64,000 nt of DNA from Oscillospiraceae bacterium (GTDB taxonomy: Bacteria; Bacillota; Clostridia; Oscillospirales; Ruminococcaceae), in contig JAJQGB010000009.1 in assembly GCA_021200775.1 (NCBI GenBank), positions 191,773 through 255,772 of the forward strand, in the 5' to 3' direction. The first letter of the stretch is position 1. Every line of letters starts with the position of its first letter. Shown in pieces: positions 27,399 to 35,641 of this stretch. The notes under the pieces were generated by a model, which was not told where the DNA came from, searched no databases, and saw nothing but the letters and a program-made list of their open reading frames with translations. A program made the position numbers and the translations under genes.

Positions 27399-29594
27399 GT
27401 GGACGAATTGGAATATGAGAAGTATTGCAAATACTGTATGTCCCCATTGGGCGCTGATGGGTCTTGCCCTTGCGGCTTGAATGAGGAAAACTATGTCCCT
27501 GCTTTTCACCAGCTTCAGCCGGGGACGGTTTTGCAGGGAAGATACCTTGTCGGAAAGGTTTTGGGAGAAGGCGGCTTCGGCATAACTTATGTCGGGCGGG
27601 AGCTCAAACTTGGCTTAAAAATCGCCATCAAAGAGTACTATCCGAGCGGAAGCGCCACAAGGACTTCCTCCCAGTCTTCCGAGGTGCACAGTGCTTATGG
27701 GAACGACGACACATTTGCAAAGGGCAAGGAGAAGTTCCTGAACGAAGCAAAGACGATGGCTCTTCTCGACCGCCAGCCGCATATCGTCGCTGTCAAGGAC
27801 TACTTCGAGGAAAACAACACCGCCTATATCGTCATGGAGTACGTCGAGGGAACGACCCTCAAAGAGCTCACCAAAGAAAAAGGCGGAAAGATTCCGGCTT
27901 CGGAGCTTTTAGAACTCATCAAGCCGATGTTCTCAGCACTCGGGCGTATGCACAGCCTGGGACTCATTCACCGTGACATCAGCCCGGACAACCTGATGAT
28001 AGAAAATGGCAGTATAAAGCTTCTCGACTTCGGCTGCGCCAAAGACCTTTCCTCCGGAGAAGTCACTCAGGCGATAGTACTTAAACACGGCTATGCGCCT
28101 TTGGAACAGTACCAGAGAAAAGGACAAGGACCCTGGACAGACGTCTATGCCCTTGCGGCGGCGATTTATTATTGTTTGACCGGCGTTGTTCCTCCGAGAG
28201 CAACCGACAGAATCACCGATGACGAGATAGTGCCACCAAATAAGTACGGTGCCGGATTGAGTCCTTCTCAGGAAAAAGCTGTTTTAAAAGCTCTGGCAGT
28301 CCGTCAGGAAGACAGATTCCAGTCCGCAGAAGATTTCGAGAAAGCCCTTTACGCCATAAAGCCTCCATCCGGCAAGAAGAATCGCACCGCCACAATAGTA
28401 GTGGCAACGATTCTCTGCGGAGTAGTTGTGATTGGTGCGGGTCTCGGTATCCGGTTCGGTGTCCTGGATTCCGGGCTTGAAGTTGCCACAACCGATGAAC
28501 CTTCGGTAACCACCACGGCAACCAAGGCGACCACAGTTCCTGTAACCACGACAACTGTGCCCACCACAACGCCTGTTACTACCACACCCACCACTACGAC
28601 ACCTGCGACAACCACGACGCAAGCCACAACCACTATCCCCGCCACAACTACTACCGTAACTACAACCACTCCCGCCACGACCACCACGACGCAAGCCACC
28701 ACCACAACCGTAGCGACTACCACAACTCCTACTACGGTTGCGACCACAGCGGCGACCACCGCATATATTGCATCATTTGACGCCAATTTCACCATCTATA
28801 CCAAAGGAGAAGGAAGCGGAGTTATTGAAGAGGGCGAGACAGAGCTTCTTGAAAGCTTTTGCGCCGCAATAACTGAGGATGACTCTTATGTAGCGGTTAC
28901 TGCCGATTCTGCGGACATAAAGCTTGCTTTTATTGCCGGATATGCCGGCTGGCAGTATGTCGAAAAGTGTGCTGAAACATCGAATGGCGACGGCACCTAT
29001 ACCGTTTACTTTGACTGCAATGATATAATCTTAACGACCAAACTTTTAAATGAAGGTCTTGACGAGATTGCCGCAGTCTATATCGACAGCCTGACGTGGA
29101 AAGAAGAAATCAATGTTACCGGGTTTGAAATCATAGATGGTCTTCCGGTTACCCGCACCACTCCGAAAACCGTCGAAACCGTCCTTCGCACCAGAACGGT
29201 GTCGAATAACAACGTCAGCGCTGAATGGATTAATGACTACTGCACAATACCTGATTTGTACCTGTACATTTACTACGACCTTTTGGATGAGGACCATTAT
29301 GGCTGGGGTCCTGTCGGCATTGGTACGGCTTATACGCCTTATTATAATTATGATATTCTTATTGGCGGTAGCACTACCACACCGAGCGGTATATATCTTA
29401 ATGTTTCCACGAGTGGAGTAATTGTAGTCTCACTCGCAGAAATTAAGGAGGCTGCTGATGATGCGGGCATTAATATTGTTAAAGGCGTTGGTCCCGTAAG
29501 TTATGGCGTTACTATATACTGGTGGGCTGGTGAAGACGGAGACGGCTACGCCAATGTAACCAAGATTGAATGTGTCCAGATAAGTACCGAATAA
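27399..29594 (+). CDS. Transmembrane Ser/Thr kinase with Thr-rich stalk and beta ectodomain
   Basis: 731 residues, starting with GTG at 27399 after GGGAGCGGAG. Ribbon CKYC...CPCG, kinase domain (about 45-300) with GEGGFGITY, IAIKEYYPSG, HRDISPDNLM, DFGCAKD and APLEQYQ; membrane segment about 330-352. A Thr-rich stalk of about 85 residues (repeats like TTTTPATTTT) leads to an ectodomain whose FCAAITEDDSYVAVTA...DGTYTVYFDCND part resembles that of 24631. Bases 27463-28171 are identical to 29670-30378 of the next gene. The stalk repeats generate spurious Val-rich antisense ORFs in the track. Confidence 0.88.
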   Translation: MDELEYEKYCKYCMSPLGADGSCPCGLNEENYVPAFHQLQPGTVLQGRYLVGKVLGEGGFGITYVGRELKLGLKIAIKEYYPSGSATRTSSQSSEVHSAYGNDDTFAKGKEKFLNEAKTMALLDRQPHIVAVKDYFEENNTAYIVMEYVEGTTLKELTKEKGGKIPASELLELIKPMFSALGRMHSLGLIHRDISPDNLMIENGSIKLLDFGCAKDLSSGEVTQAIVLKHGYAPLEQYQRKGQGPWTDVYALAAAIYYCLTGVVPPRATDRITDDEIVPPNKYGAGLSPSQEKAVLKALAVRQEDRFQSAEDFEKALYAIKPPSGKKNRTATIVVATILCGVVVIGAGLGIRFGVLDSGLEVATTDEPSVTTTATKATTVPVTTTTVPTTTPVTTTPTTTTPATTTTQATTTIPATTTTVTTTTPATTTTTQATTTTVATTTTPTTVATTAATTAYIASFDANFTIYTKGEGSGVIEEGETELLESFCAAITEDDSYVAVTADSADIKLAFIAGYAGWQYVEKCAETSNGDGTYTVYFDCNDIILTTKLLNEGLDEIAAVYIDSLTWKEEINVTGFEIIDGLPVTRTTPKTVETVLRTRTVSNNNVSAEWINDYCTIPDLYLYIYYDLLDEDHYGWGPVGIGTAYTPYYNYDILIGGSTTTPSGIYLNVSTSGVIVVSLAEIKEAADDAGINIVKGVGPVSYGVTIYWWAGEDGDGYANVTKIECVQISTE
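27463..28171 (+). repeat. 709-bp block duplicated in the next kinase gene (copy 1)
   Basis: Reads identically to 29670-30378 (offset 2207) across ribbon and kinase domain, including third codon positions. The two identical antisense shadow ORFs in the track (27933-28127 and 30140-30334) confirm part of it. Confidence 0.9.
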
Positions 29595-29623
29595 AAAGCA
29601 ACCAGATGGGTGGAGTTGGATTT

Positions 29624-32029
29624 ATGAATTATTGTAAGTATTGTATGTCACCTCTGACAGACGGCGTGCCTTGCCCTTGCGGCTTGAATGAGGAAAACTA
29701 TGTCCCTGCTTTTCACCAGCTTCAGCCGGGGACGGTTTTGCAGGGAAGATACCTTGTCGGAAAGGTTTTGGGAGAAGGCGGCTTCGGCATAACTTATGTC
29801 GGGCGGGAGCTCAAACTTGGCTTAAAAATCGCCATCAAAGAGTACTATCCGAGCGGAAGCGCCACAAGGACTTCCTCCCAGTCTTCCGAGGTGCACAGTG
29901 CTTATGGGAACGACGACACATTTGCAAAGGGCAAGGAGAAGTTCCTGAACGAAGCAAAGACGATGGCTCTTCTCGACCGCCAGCCGCATATCGTCGCTGT
30001 CAAGGACTACTTCGAGGAAAACAACACCGCCTATATCGTCATGGAGTACGTCGAGGGAACGACCCTCAAAGAGCTCACCAAAGAAAAAGGCGGAAAGATT
30101 CCGGCTTCGGAGCTTTTAGAACTCATCAAGCCGATGTTCTCAGCACTCGGGCGTATGCACAGCCTGGGACTCATTCACCGTGACATCAGCCCGGACAACC
30201 TGATGATAGAAAATGGCAGTATAAAGCTTCTCGACTTCGGCTGCGCCAAAGACCTTTCCTCCGGAGAAGTCACTCAGGCGATAGTACTTAAACACGGCTA
30301 TGCGCCTTTGGAACAGTACCAGAGAAAAGGACAAGGACCCTGGACAGACGTCTATGCCCTTGCGGCGGCGATTTATTACTGCCTCACCGGAACCGTTCCG
30401 GCAAGAGCTACAGACCGCATAATCGAGGACGAGCTCATCCCTCCAAATAAAAACGGCGCAAATCTAACCTCCCAGCAGGAAAAAGCCCTGATGAAGGCTC
30501 TCGCTTTGAAAGCTCCCGACCGTTATCAGTCGATGGAGGAGTTCGAGAACGCCCTCTACGGCAACAAAACTTCCAAGAAAAAGAAGAACATCGCCAAAGC
30601 AGTAGCGGCGGTGGTTCTCTGCGGAGTTATTGCAGTGGGTATAGTTGCGGGTGTCCGGTACTTTATCCCCAGCAACCAGATTGAAACCGTGAAAGAAGAC
30701 CCTGAATCCGATGAAATAAGCACATATCGTGTTCTTGACAACGACCAAATCAGAGATTACCCGGACAAAGCCTCTGTTGATCAGGTGAGATTTTTAGATA
30801 TCACCACCGCCGCAACAGATGAGGCGTGGGACTTCTCAATCGATGGTGACGGAAGTGTCCTGGCATGGATAGGCACAGACGGTAAAGACAATGTCCTCTA
30901 CATAGCCGCCGAGGGCGGAGTTATTTCGGATGAAAGCATGTATATGCTGTTCTGGGGTTACAGCGCAGTCAATTATATTGACCTCAGCGGTCTTGACACA
31001 TCGAACGTCACAACCATGTATGCGATGTTTCTTGGGTGCGAATCCCTTGTAAAAATCGATTTCGGCGATATTGACACATCTAAAGTCGAGGATATGGCAA
31101 GCATGTTTGAGAGCTGTAAGTCTCTTGAATCGATAGATGTAAGCAAGTTCGACACCTCAAATGTCACCGCTATGTCCGCTATGTTCTCACTCTGCAAGAG
31201 TCTGACAAGGCTCGATTTGAGCAATTTTGACACCTCAAACGTCACTATGATGGATTACATGTTCCGTGCATGTGAATCGCTTACTTCTCTCAATCTGAGC
31301 AGCTTTGACACCTCCAATGTCGAAGATATAAGCTATATGTTCTATTATTGCTCGTCTCTGGAGAAGGATACATTTATCCTCCCGAGCGATTTCGGAAACA
31401 GTGCCATCTATAGACAGAGCACATTTTCCGGTTGCAGTGTCAGCGAGGACGAGGCTACCTATGTAAATGCAAATACGCTTGACAGCGTTTATCTTGCGAC
31501 CCACATAAGTAACAACACCTATTATAACCAATTTGCCGACTTCACCTTTTCGCCGCCCGATTCGTGGTTGTTCTATGACGATGACAACCTTCTCCGTCTC
31601 ACGGGAGTTGATTCTGAAAGCGTGAGTACGGTTGCGGAAAGGCGAGAAGTGATGGCGAAGGAGACGACGATTTACTCAGCTGTGGCATATGATAAAAAAA
31701 CGGATGCGAAGGTAGTCATAGTGTTTGTCAACCGGCTTACCCTCACGGCAGGAACCTCCTATGACGCCGAATCGTATATGGACTCTGTTATCAGAAGCAC
31801 CACCGGTTCAAACTTGAATACCTCCTGCACATTCAGCGAGGTGGAGCTTGTGACAATCGGCTCGCACGAATACTATCAGGCTACCGCCGATGTTGAAAGA
31901 GACGGCGAAAAACTGACGCAGAGATTCCTGACAAGGCAAATCGACTATTCCGACTACATCTGCTATATAACGATTACCTCCTACGAGGACTCGCCGACTG
32001 TCGACGAAATTATGGCGATGTTCTCCTGA
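29624..32029 (+). CDS. Transmembrane Ser/Thr kinase with DUF285/BspA-type repeats and Mog1/PsbP-like domain
   Basis: 801 residues from the ATG at 29624 (GGTGGAG upstream). Ribbon and kinase are nearly the same as in 27399. A membrane segment follows at about 322-345. The ectodomain first carries about five 24-residue repeats of the type LTSLNLSSFDTSNVEDMSxMFxxCxS (about 449-579), typical of DUF285/BspA-like leucine-rich surface proteins. It then has a C-terminal domain (about 622-801) beginning ISNNTYYNQFADFTFSPPDSW that matches the repeated domain of the three lipoproteins upstream. It is the last gene of the kinase run; terminator-like hairpins follow. Confidence 0.9.
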   Translation: MNYCKYCMSPLTDGVPCPCGLNEENYVPAFHQLQPGTVLQGRYLVGKVLGEGGFGITYVGRELKLGLKIAIKEYYPSGSATRTSSQSSEVHSAYGNDDTFAKGKEKFLNEAKTMALLDRQPHIVAVKDYFEENNTAYIVMEYVEGTTLKELTKEKGGKIPASELLELIKPMFSALGRMHSLGLIHRDISPDNLMIENGSIKLLDFGCAKDLSSGEVTQAIVLKHGYAPLEQYQRKGQGPWTDVYALAAAIYYCLTGTVPARATDRIIEDELIPPNKNGANLTSQQEKALMKALALKAPDRYQSMEEFENALYGNKTSKKKKNIAKAVAAVVLCGVIAVGIVAGVRYFIPSNQIETVKEDPESDEISTYRVLDNDQIRDYPDKASVDQVRFLDITTAATDEAWDFSIDGDGSVLAWIGTDGKDNVLYIAAEGGVISDESMYMLFWGYSAVNYIDLSGLDTSNVTTMYAMFLGCESLVKIDFGDIDTSKVEDMASMFESCKSLESIDVSKFDTSNVTAMSAMFSLCKSLTRLDLSNFDTSNVTMMDYMFRACESLTSLNLSSFDTSNVEDISYMFYYCSSLEKDTFILPSDFGNSAIYRQSTFSGCSVSEDEATYVNANTLDSVYLATHISNNTYYNQFADFTFSPPDSWLFYDDDNLLRLTGVDSESVSTVAERREVMAKETTIYSAVAYDKKTDAKVVIVFVNRLTLTAGTSYDAESYMDSVIRSTTGSNLNTSCTFSEVELVTIGSHEYYQATADVERDGEKLTQRFLTRQIDYSDYICYITITSYEDSPTVDEIMAMFS
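29670..30378 (+). repeat. 709-bp block duplicated from the previous kinase gene (copy 2)
   Basis: Identical to 27463-28171; sequence diverges abruptly on both sides (before CTTGCCCT and after GATTTATTA). Confidence 0.9.
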
Positions 32030-32046
32030 ATTAGATAGTTTCCACC

Positions 32047-32131
32047 TCCGGCTTCCCACCGGATGCGTGTTTTCTTTCTGAATAAACGACCAGCCGCTGA
32101 GGTTCCTGAGACTCCGGCGGCTGTCGTTTTG
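32047..32131 (+). terminator. Two consecutive terminator-like hairpins ending the kinase operon
   Basis: TCCGG-CTTCCCA-CCGGA followed by a T-rich stretch (32047-32072). Then a longer palindrome AAACGA(C)CAGCCGC...GCGGCTGTCGTTTT (32085-32131) with a short T run. Confidence 0.7.
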
Positions 32132-32142
32132 CCGGTAAATTG

Positions 32143-32175
32143 AAACTACGGGAGAAGAGTTACGGGTGGTATAAT
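32143..32175 (+). promoter_or_regulatory. Island promoter P4 (AAACTACGG-N18-TATAAT) of the peptide/radical SAM pair
   Basis: AAACTACGG at 32143 and TATAAT at 32170-32175, exactly the 27-nt spacing of P1-P3. It links the downstream peptide module to the kinase/FHA regulon. Confidence 0.78.
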
Positions 32176-32232
32176 TGTGGTATCAGAAGCTGAAAAATGT
32201 AGAAGAGTTTAAAACCTGAAAGGAGAGTTATA

Positions 32233-32499
32233 ATGGCAGATTTATCTGAAAAAATGGATGGCAAGCAGGCGGCAGACGACGGTAAGGATTACGTCGAGGT
32301 TAAGGGCATAAAAGTCAAGAAATCCCTTTTGAAACGCTTTGAAAACAAAAAGAAGAAGGACGATGACGAAACGCCACCGCCACCACCGCCATTTGATATG
32401 CCGTGCCTCTACGGTTGCCCGACAGCAAAAGACTTGCCCGGAGCTGTGCCTGACTGTATGCTGGCGACGTTTGATGGCTATAAAATCAAAGAGCTCTGA
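32233..32499 (+). CDS. Small Cys/Pro peptide, candidate substrate of the adjacent radical SAM-JAB enzyme
   Basis: 88 residues. The first half is charged and Lys-rich (VKKSLLKRFENKKKK), then a hexaproline run (PPPPPPFDM), then a C-terminal part with Cys58, Cys62 and Cys75 (PCLYGCPTAKD...PDC) ending DGYKIKEL. There is no signal peptide. AGGAGAG precedes the ATG and it lies 8 bases before the radical SAM gene under promoter P4. A leader-plus-core layout next to a SPASM enzyme suggests a RiPP-type precursor or another modified small protein. This is inference; no known RiPP family is recognised. Confidence 0.65.
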   Translation: MADLSEKMDGKQAADDGKDYVEVKGIKVKKSLLKRFENKKKKDDDETPPPPPPFDMPCLYGCPTAKDLPGAVPDCMLATFDGYKIKEL

Positions 32500-32507
32500 G
32501 GTGGCAC

Positions 32508-34112
32508 ATGCAATCTGACAGATATCCGCTTCGGGTGCTTCTGTGGGAGGCGACTCTTCGTTGCAATGCCTACTGCGAGTTCTGCGGGAGCAGGTGTGGC
32601 GATAATGAGATAAGAAATGAGCTGACCCGTGAAGAAATCTGCGAAGCCTTCAGAGACATCGCCGAAAACCTGAATCCGGGTGAAGTCATGATAAATGTCA
32701 CCGGCGGCGAGCCACTTTTAAGAAAAGACCTGCCGGAAATCATGAGCTATGCCCAAAGTCTCGGATTTTCTTGGGGACTTGTCAGCAACGGAACACTTCT
32801 TAACCATGAGATGGCGGACAAACTCAAAAAAGCCGGGATGAAGACTCTTGCAGTCAGCATCGACGGCTTGGAAAGCACACATAACTCAATCCGTGGCGTA
32901 AAAAACGGCTTTTCAAGGACTATTGAAAATCTCAAAGCTATCCACACCGAGCCATATCTTGAATCCGTCATGATAACGACAGTCGTTTCAAAGAAAAATA
33001 TCGGTGAGCTTGAAGAACTGAAGCAGTTTCTTCTGGGAGTGCCATTCGATATCTGGCGAATCTGCCCGGTTGACCCGATTGGAAGAGCTAGTGGCAATGA
33101 TAATCTCAGCCTTTCAAAAGAGGAACTCAGATGGCTTTTTGGGTGGATTTCAGAGCAGAGAAACGAGAACCTGCCGTTTGCAGTTACGACTTCGTGCAGT
33201 CACTATCTCGGCGAGTTTGAGATGAAGACAAGGGATTATCCCTTCAACTGTGGCGCCGGAAAGACGGTAGGCAGTATTCTGGCGAACGGAGATATTTTCG
33301 TCTGTCCCGACGTGCCAAAAAGACCCGAGCTGATTCAAGGAAATGTCAGAACTACGCCGTTTTCCGAAGCATGGAAAAACCGCTTTGAATATTTCAGGAA
33401 TCCGTTTAATCGCAAGATTGGCGATTGCTCGGATTGTGAGTATTATTCAAAATGCGGCGGCGACAGCACGCATACATGGAATTTCGACGAAAATGCTCCA
33501 AACTTCTGCCCGAAAAAGCTCGGGCTCGTCAAGGAAGAAAAATTTTCGGAACGTGAAGCCAATCTTGAAGAAATAATCAGAAGCTATAAGAGCGACAGTA
33601 GTCTATTCGACATCACCGTCAAGGCTCAGGGCAGGGCGGAGGACTGCGTTGTCATAGAGCCGGAGGCGGCAGACGAAATCCTCAGCTTCTTTGAGTGGGG
33701 AACAGGTTTGAGAACAGACGAGAAGCTCTGTGCACTTTACGGCAGTCTCTTTAGTAATAAAGACCTTCCCACAGGCAACATGATAGCAGTTATCAGGAAG
33801 GCTATTCCGATGGAAGCTGAATCTGACGAGAAACATCTCAAAATAGCCGAGGAGATTCTTCGGAAAGCCCGGAGCGAAACAACAGACAAAATGCAGTTTC
33901 TCGGATTTGCGCACAGCCACCCGAACGAGCTGACAATTGCAATGAGCTTAGGCGATTGGGAGTTCCACAAGCGCCTTTTTGAAGAGGACTGGCGTCAGGC
34001 ACTTACAGTTATCATAAACCCTCAGAAAAAACAGATTGCGGCATACACAGGAATTGCCGCCGACCACAGCGAGCTTCACCTGCTACAGCACAGCAAGAAA
34101 TTCTTTTCATAA
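32508..34112 (+). CDS. Radical SAM-SPASM enzyme fused to a JAB/MPN metalloprotease domain
   Basis: 534 residues. The radical SAM core has the [4Fe-4S] motif C19-x3-C23-x2-C26 (RCNAYCEFC), NVTGGEPLLR and VSIDGLESTHNSIRG. A SPASM-type region follows (about 245-345) with FNCGAGKTVGSI, FVCPDV and CSDCEYYSKCGG...FCP, giving auxiliary cluster ligands. The last ~170 residues hold a JAMM signature H469-S-H471-P-x7-S480-x2-D483 (FAHSHP...SLGD), as in JAB/Mov34 zinc isopeptidases or proteases. SPASM enzymes usually modify peptides; a fused protease could trim the product. The only candidate substrate nearby is the 88-residue peptide. Domain calls are firm, the function is not. Confidence 0.88.
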   Translation: MQSDRYPLRVLLWEATLRCNAYCEFCGSRCGDNEIRNELTREEICEAFRDIAENLNPGEVMINVTGGEPLLRKDLPEIMSYAQSLGFSWGLVSNGTLLNHEMADKLKKAGMKTLAVSIDGLESTHNSIRGVKNGFSRTIENLKAIHTEPYLESVMITTVVSKKNIGELEELKQFLLGVPFDIWRICPVDPIGRASGNDNLSLSKEELRWLFGWISEQRNENLPFAVTTSCSHYLGEFEMKTRDYPFNCGAGKTVGSILANGDIFVCPDVPKRPELIQGNVRTTPFSEAWKNRFEYFRNPFNRKIGDCSDCEYYSKCGGDSTHTWNFDENAPNFCPKKLGLVKEEKFSEREANLEEIIRSYKSDSSLFDITVKAQGRAEDCVVIEPEAADEILSFFEWGTGLRTDEKLCALYGSLFSNKDLPTGNMIAVIRKAIPMEAESDEKHLKIAEEILRKARSETTDKMQFLGFAHSHPNELTIAMSLGDWEFHKRLFEEDWRQALTVIINPQKKQIAAYTGIAADHSELHLLQHSKKFFS

Positions 34113-34116
34113 CAAC

Positions 34117-34153
34117 ATCCCCAACCGCAAAAAAGCGATTGGGGATTATTTTG
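34117..34153 (+). terminator. Intrinsic terminator after the radical SAM-JAB gene
   Basis: ATCCCCAA-CCGCAAAAAAGCGA-TTGGGGAT stem-loop followed by TATTTT. It also separates the convergent minus-strand gene. Confidence 0.88.
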
Positions 34154-34169
34154 CCATTAAGATTTAAGA

Positions 34170-35474
34170 TTATGCATCCTGCCTGTTTCCATCCTGATAG
34201 GAAAGCTCCAGGACGTCGGCGTAGGTGCAGAGTGGGTCGTCGGTGAGCATACACATAAGGACGAAGCTCTCATAGGGATTCGTGACGTACAGCTCGCCCA
34301 TCGAACATTCGGACAGAATCCAGTTTGTCGACTCGGTGAAGGCGCTGAAGCGGTTTAGGTTCCTCGAATAGCTGTCGCCCGACTGGGAGTAGATGAAGAA
34401 ATTGAGGGTGATAAGGTCGAAGCGGTCTATCTCAATCTTGCCGTAGATGATGTCATGGATATGTTGGCGGGTAAACCGCTTGCCATAGAACGCCTTGTTC
34501 AGGGAAGAAGACTTCGCCGGAATCAGATTTCCATGCTTGTCTGTAGGAACTGCCGAGCAGATTACCTTTTCAAGGTCGCCTTCGGTGATGTCCTTCGGAG
34601 TGTAGTACTGCCTCGAAAGCCGCTTGTTCTCCATGCGTGAGAGCTTTTCCTCGTCCGAAAGTCTCGGATCCCGTGACAGGGCGTCACGGTATTCGTTCAT
34701 CTCACGGGCAAAGGACTCGTCTTCCATCTGGTTTTTGAGGTCGGCGACGAGAATCCTCGACTTGTTGTAGAGCTCGTTGAAGTTCATGCTTGCGGAGACA
34801 CTCATTTTTGAGTTGCGCTTGTCCCGCTTCAGAACCGACAGGAAGTACATCAGGTCTTCCTCCGTCTGAACGGTGAAGAGTTTGCTCCTGACTAAGACTG
34901 TCTTGCTTTCAAGGATGTGGTCGAGCTCATCATATGTAAGAGCCGGGAGCTCCAGGTATCTGTCCCAGATCCTCTGGTAATCCTGGAATTTCAGCCCGTG
35001 CTGAAGGCAGAACCAGCAAATCGTCTCGAACGGGTCCTTCGGGTTTATGCACCGTTCGTGGAGAGCCTTTTCGAGGAAGTCGTTGACGTCGTCCTCGTTC
35101 ATATCGAGCCCGAATCCGAGAAGGAAAACAACGCTTCTCTTGACCGTCTGCTGAGTGAGCCAGTTGCGGGACATGGTGCTGAGTCTGGCGGTCTTCGAGT
35201 CGAACGAAGCCGGGGTATTGTGAAGCTGGAACTGTTCGCAGATGTATTTCTGGTAGACTTCAATCGGAGTAGTCATGCAGTCACCGGAAAAGCCCATCCT
35301 TTCGTGCAGGTATCTTTTCAGATAGACGCAGAACGGCACGGCATCCAGATTTTTAGACAGAGATTTATATATAACTTCGGTATCCTTTTCCGGAAAAGCC
35401 GTCGAGTCGACAGAGTCGTAGAACTTTTCCCAAGCATACTCGGTGAACTGGACATATTCGTTCTCAAAAACCAA
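34170..35474 (-). CDS. Uncharacterised helical cytoplasmic protein (possible regulator)
   Basis: About 434 residues from a TTG at 35474 preceded by GGAAGGTGG; the longer track start at 35507 has no ribosome site. No signal or membrane segment. Two similar helical modules can be seen: VVFLLGFGLDMNEDDVNDFLEKALHERCINP, and TRQHIHDIIYGKIEIDRFDLITLNFFIY followed by NPYESFVLMCMLTDDP. These resemble the helical repeats found beside HTH segments in clostridial hypothetical proteins. DNA binding is possible but there is no clear HTH signature. It is convergent with the radical SAM gene, so a functional link is uncertain. Confidence 0.6.
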   Translation of the reverse strand: MVFENEYVQFTEYAWEKFYDSVDSTAFPEKDTEVIYKSLSKNLDAVPFCVYLKRYLHERMGFSGDCMTTPIEVYQKYICEQFQLHNTPASFDSKTARLSTMSRNWLTQQTVKRSVVFLLGFGLDMNEDDVNDFLEKALHERCINPKDPFETICWFCLQHGLKFQDYQRIWDRYLELPALTYDELDHILESKTVLVRSKLFTVQTEEDLMYFLSVLKRDKRNSKMSVSASMNFNELYNKSRILVADLKNQMEDESFAREMNEYRDALSRDPRLSDEEKLSRMENKRLSRQYYTPKDITEGDLEKVICSAVPTDKHGNLIPAKSSSLNKAFYGKRFTRQHIHDIIYGKIEIDRFDLITLNFFIYSQSGDSYSRNLNRFSAFTESTNWILSECSMGELYVTNPYESFVLMCMLTDDPLCTYADVLELSYQDGNRQDA

Positions 35475-35568
35475 GCTTCCACCTTCCCTACAGTGAATTT
35501 TCCACACTTTTGAGACAAAAAGGCGCTCTAAAACATAATTCCCTTTTAAAGTGACAAAGTATTATTTC

Positions 35569-35597
35569 ATTATAGCACATAAAACCCATTTTGTCAC
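35569..35597 (-). promoter_or_regulatory. Promoter of gene 34170, flanked by an inverted repeat
   Basis: On the minus strand, GTGACA (35597-35592), 17 bp, TATAAT (35574-35569), with extended TGC. A perfect inverted repeat GTGACAAA (35551-35558) / TTTGTCAC (35590-35597) brackets the -10 and overlaps the -35, a possible operator. Confidence 0.65.
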
Positions 35598-35641
35598 CTA
35601 TTTTTTTGGGACAAAGCATGATTTTTGCGGGAAATTGTCGA

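Noticed and set aside
28349-28795. 148-residue Val-rich minus-strand ORF (and 28213-28694 ORFs)
   Set aside because: Antisense shadow of the ACN/ACC threonine codon repeats in kinase 27399; low complexity, no ribosome site.
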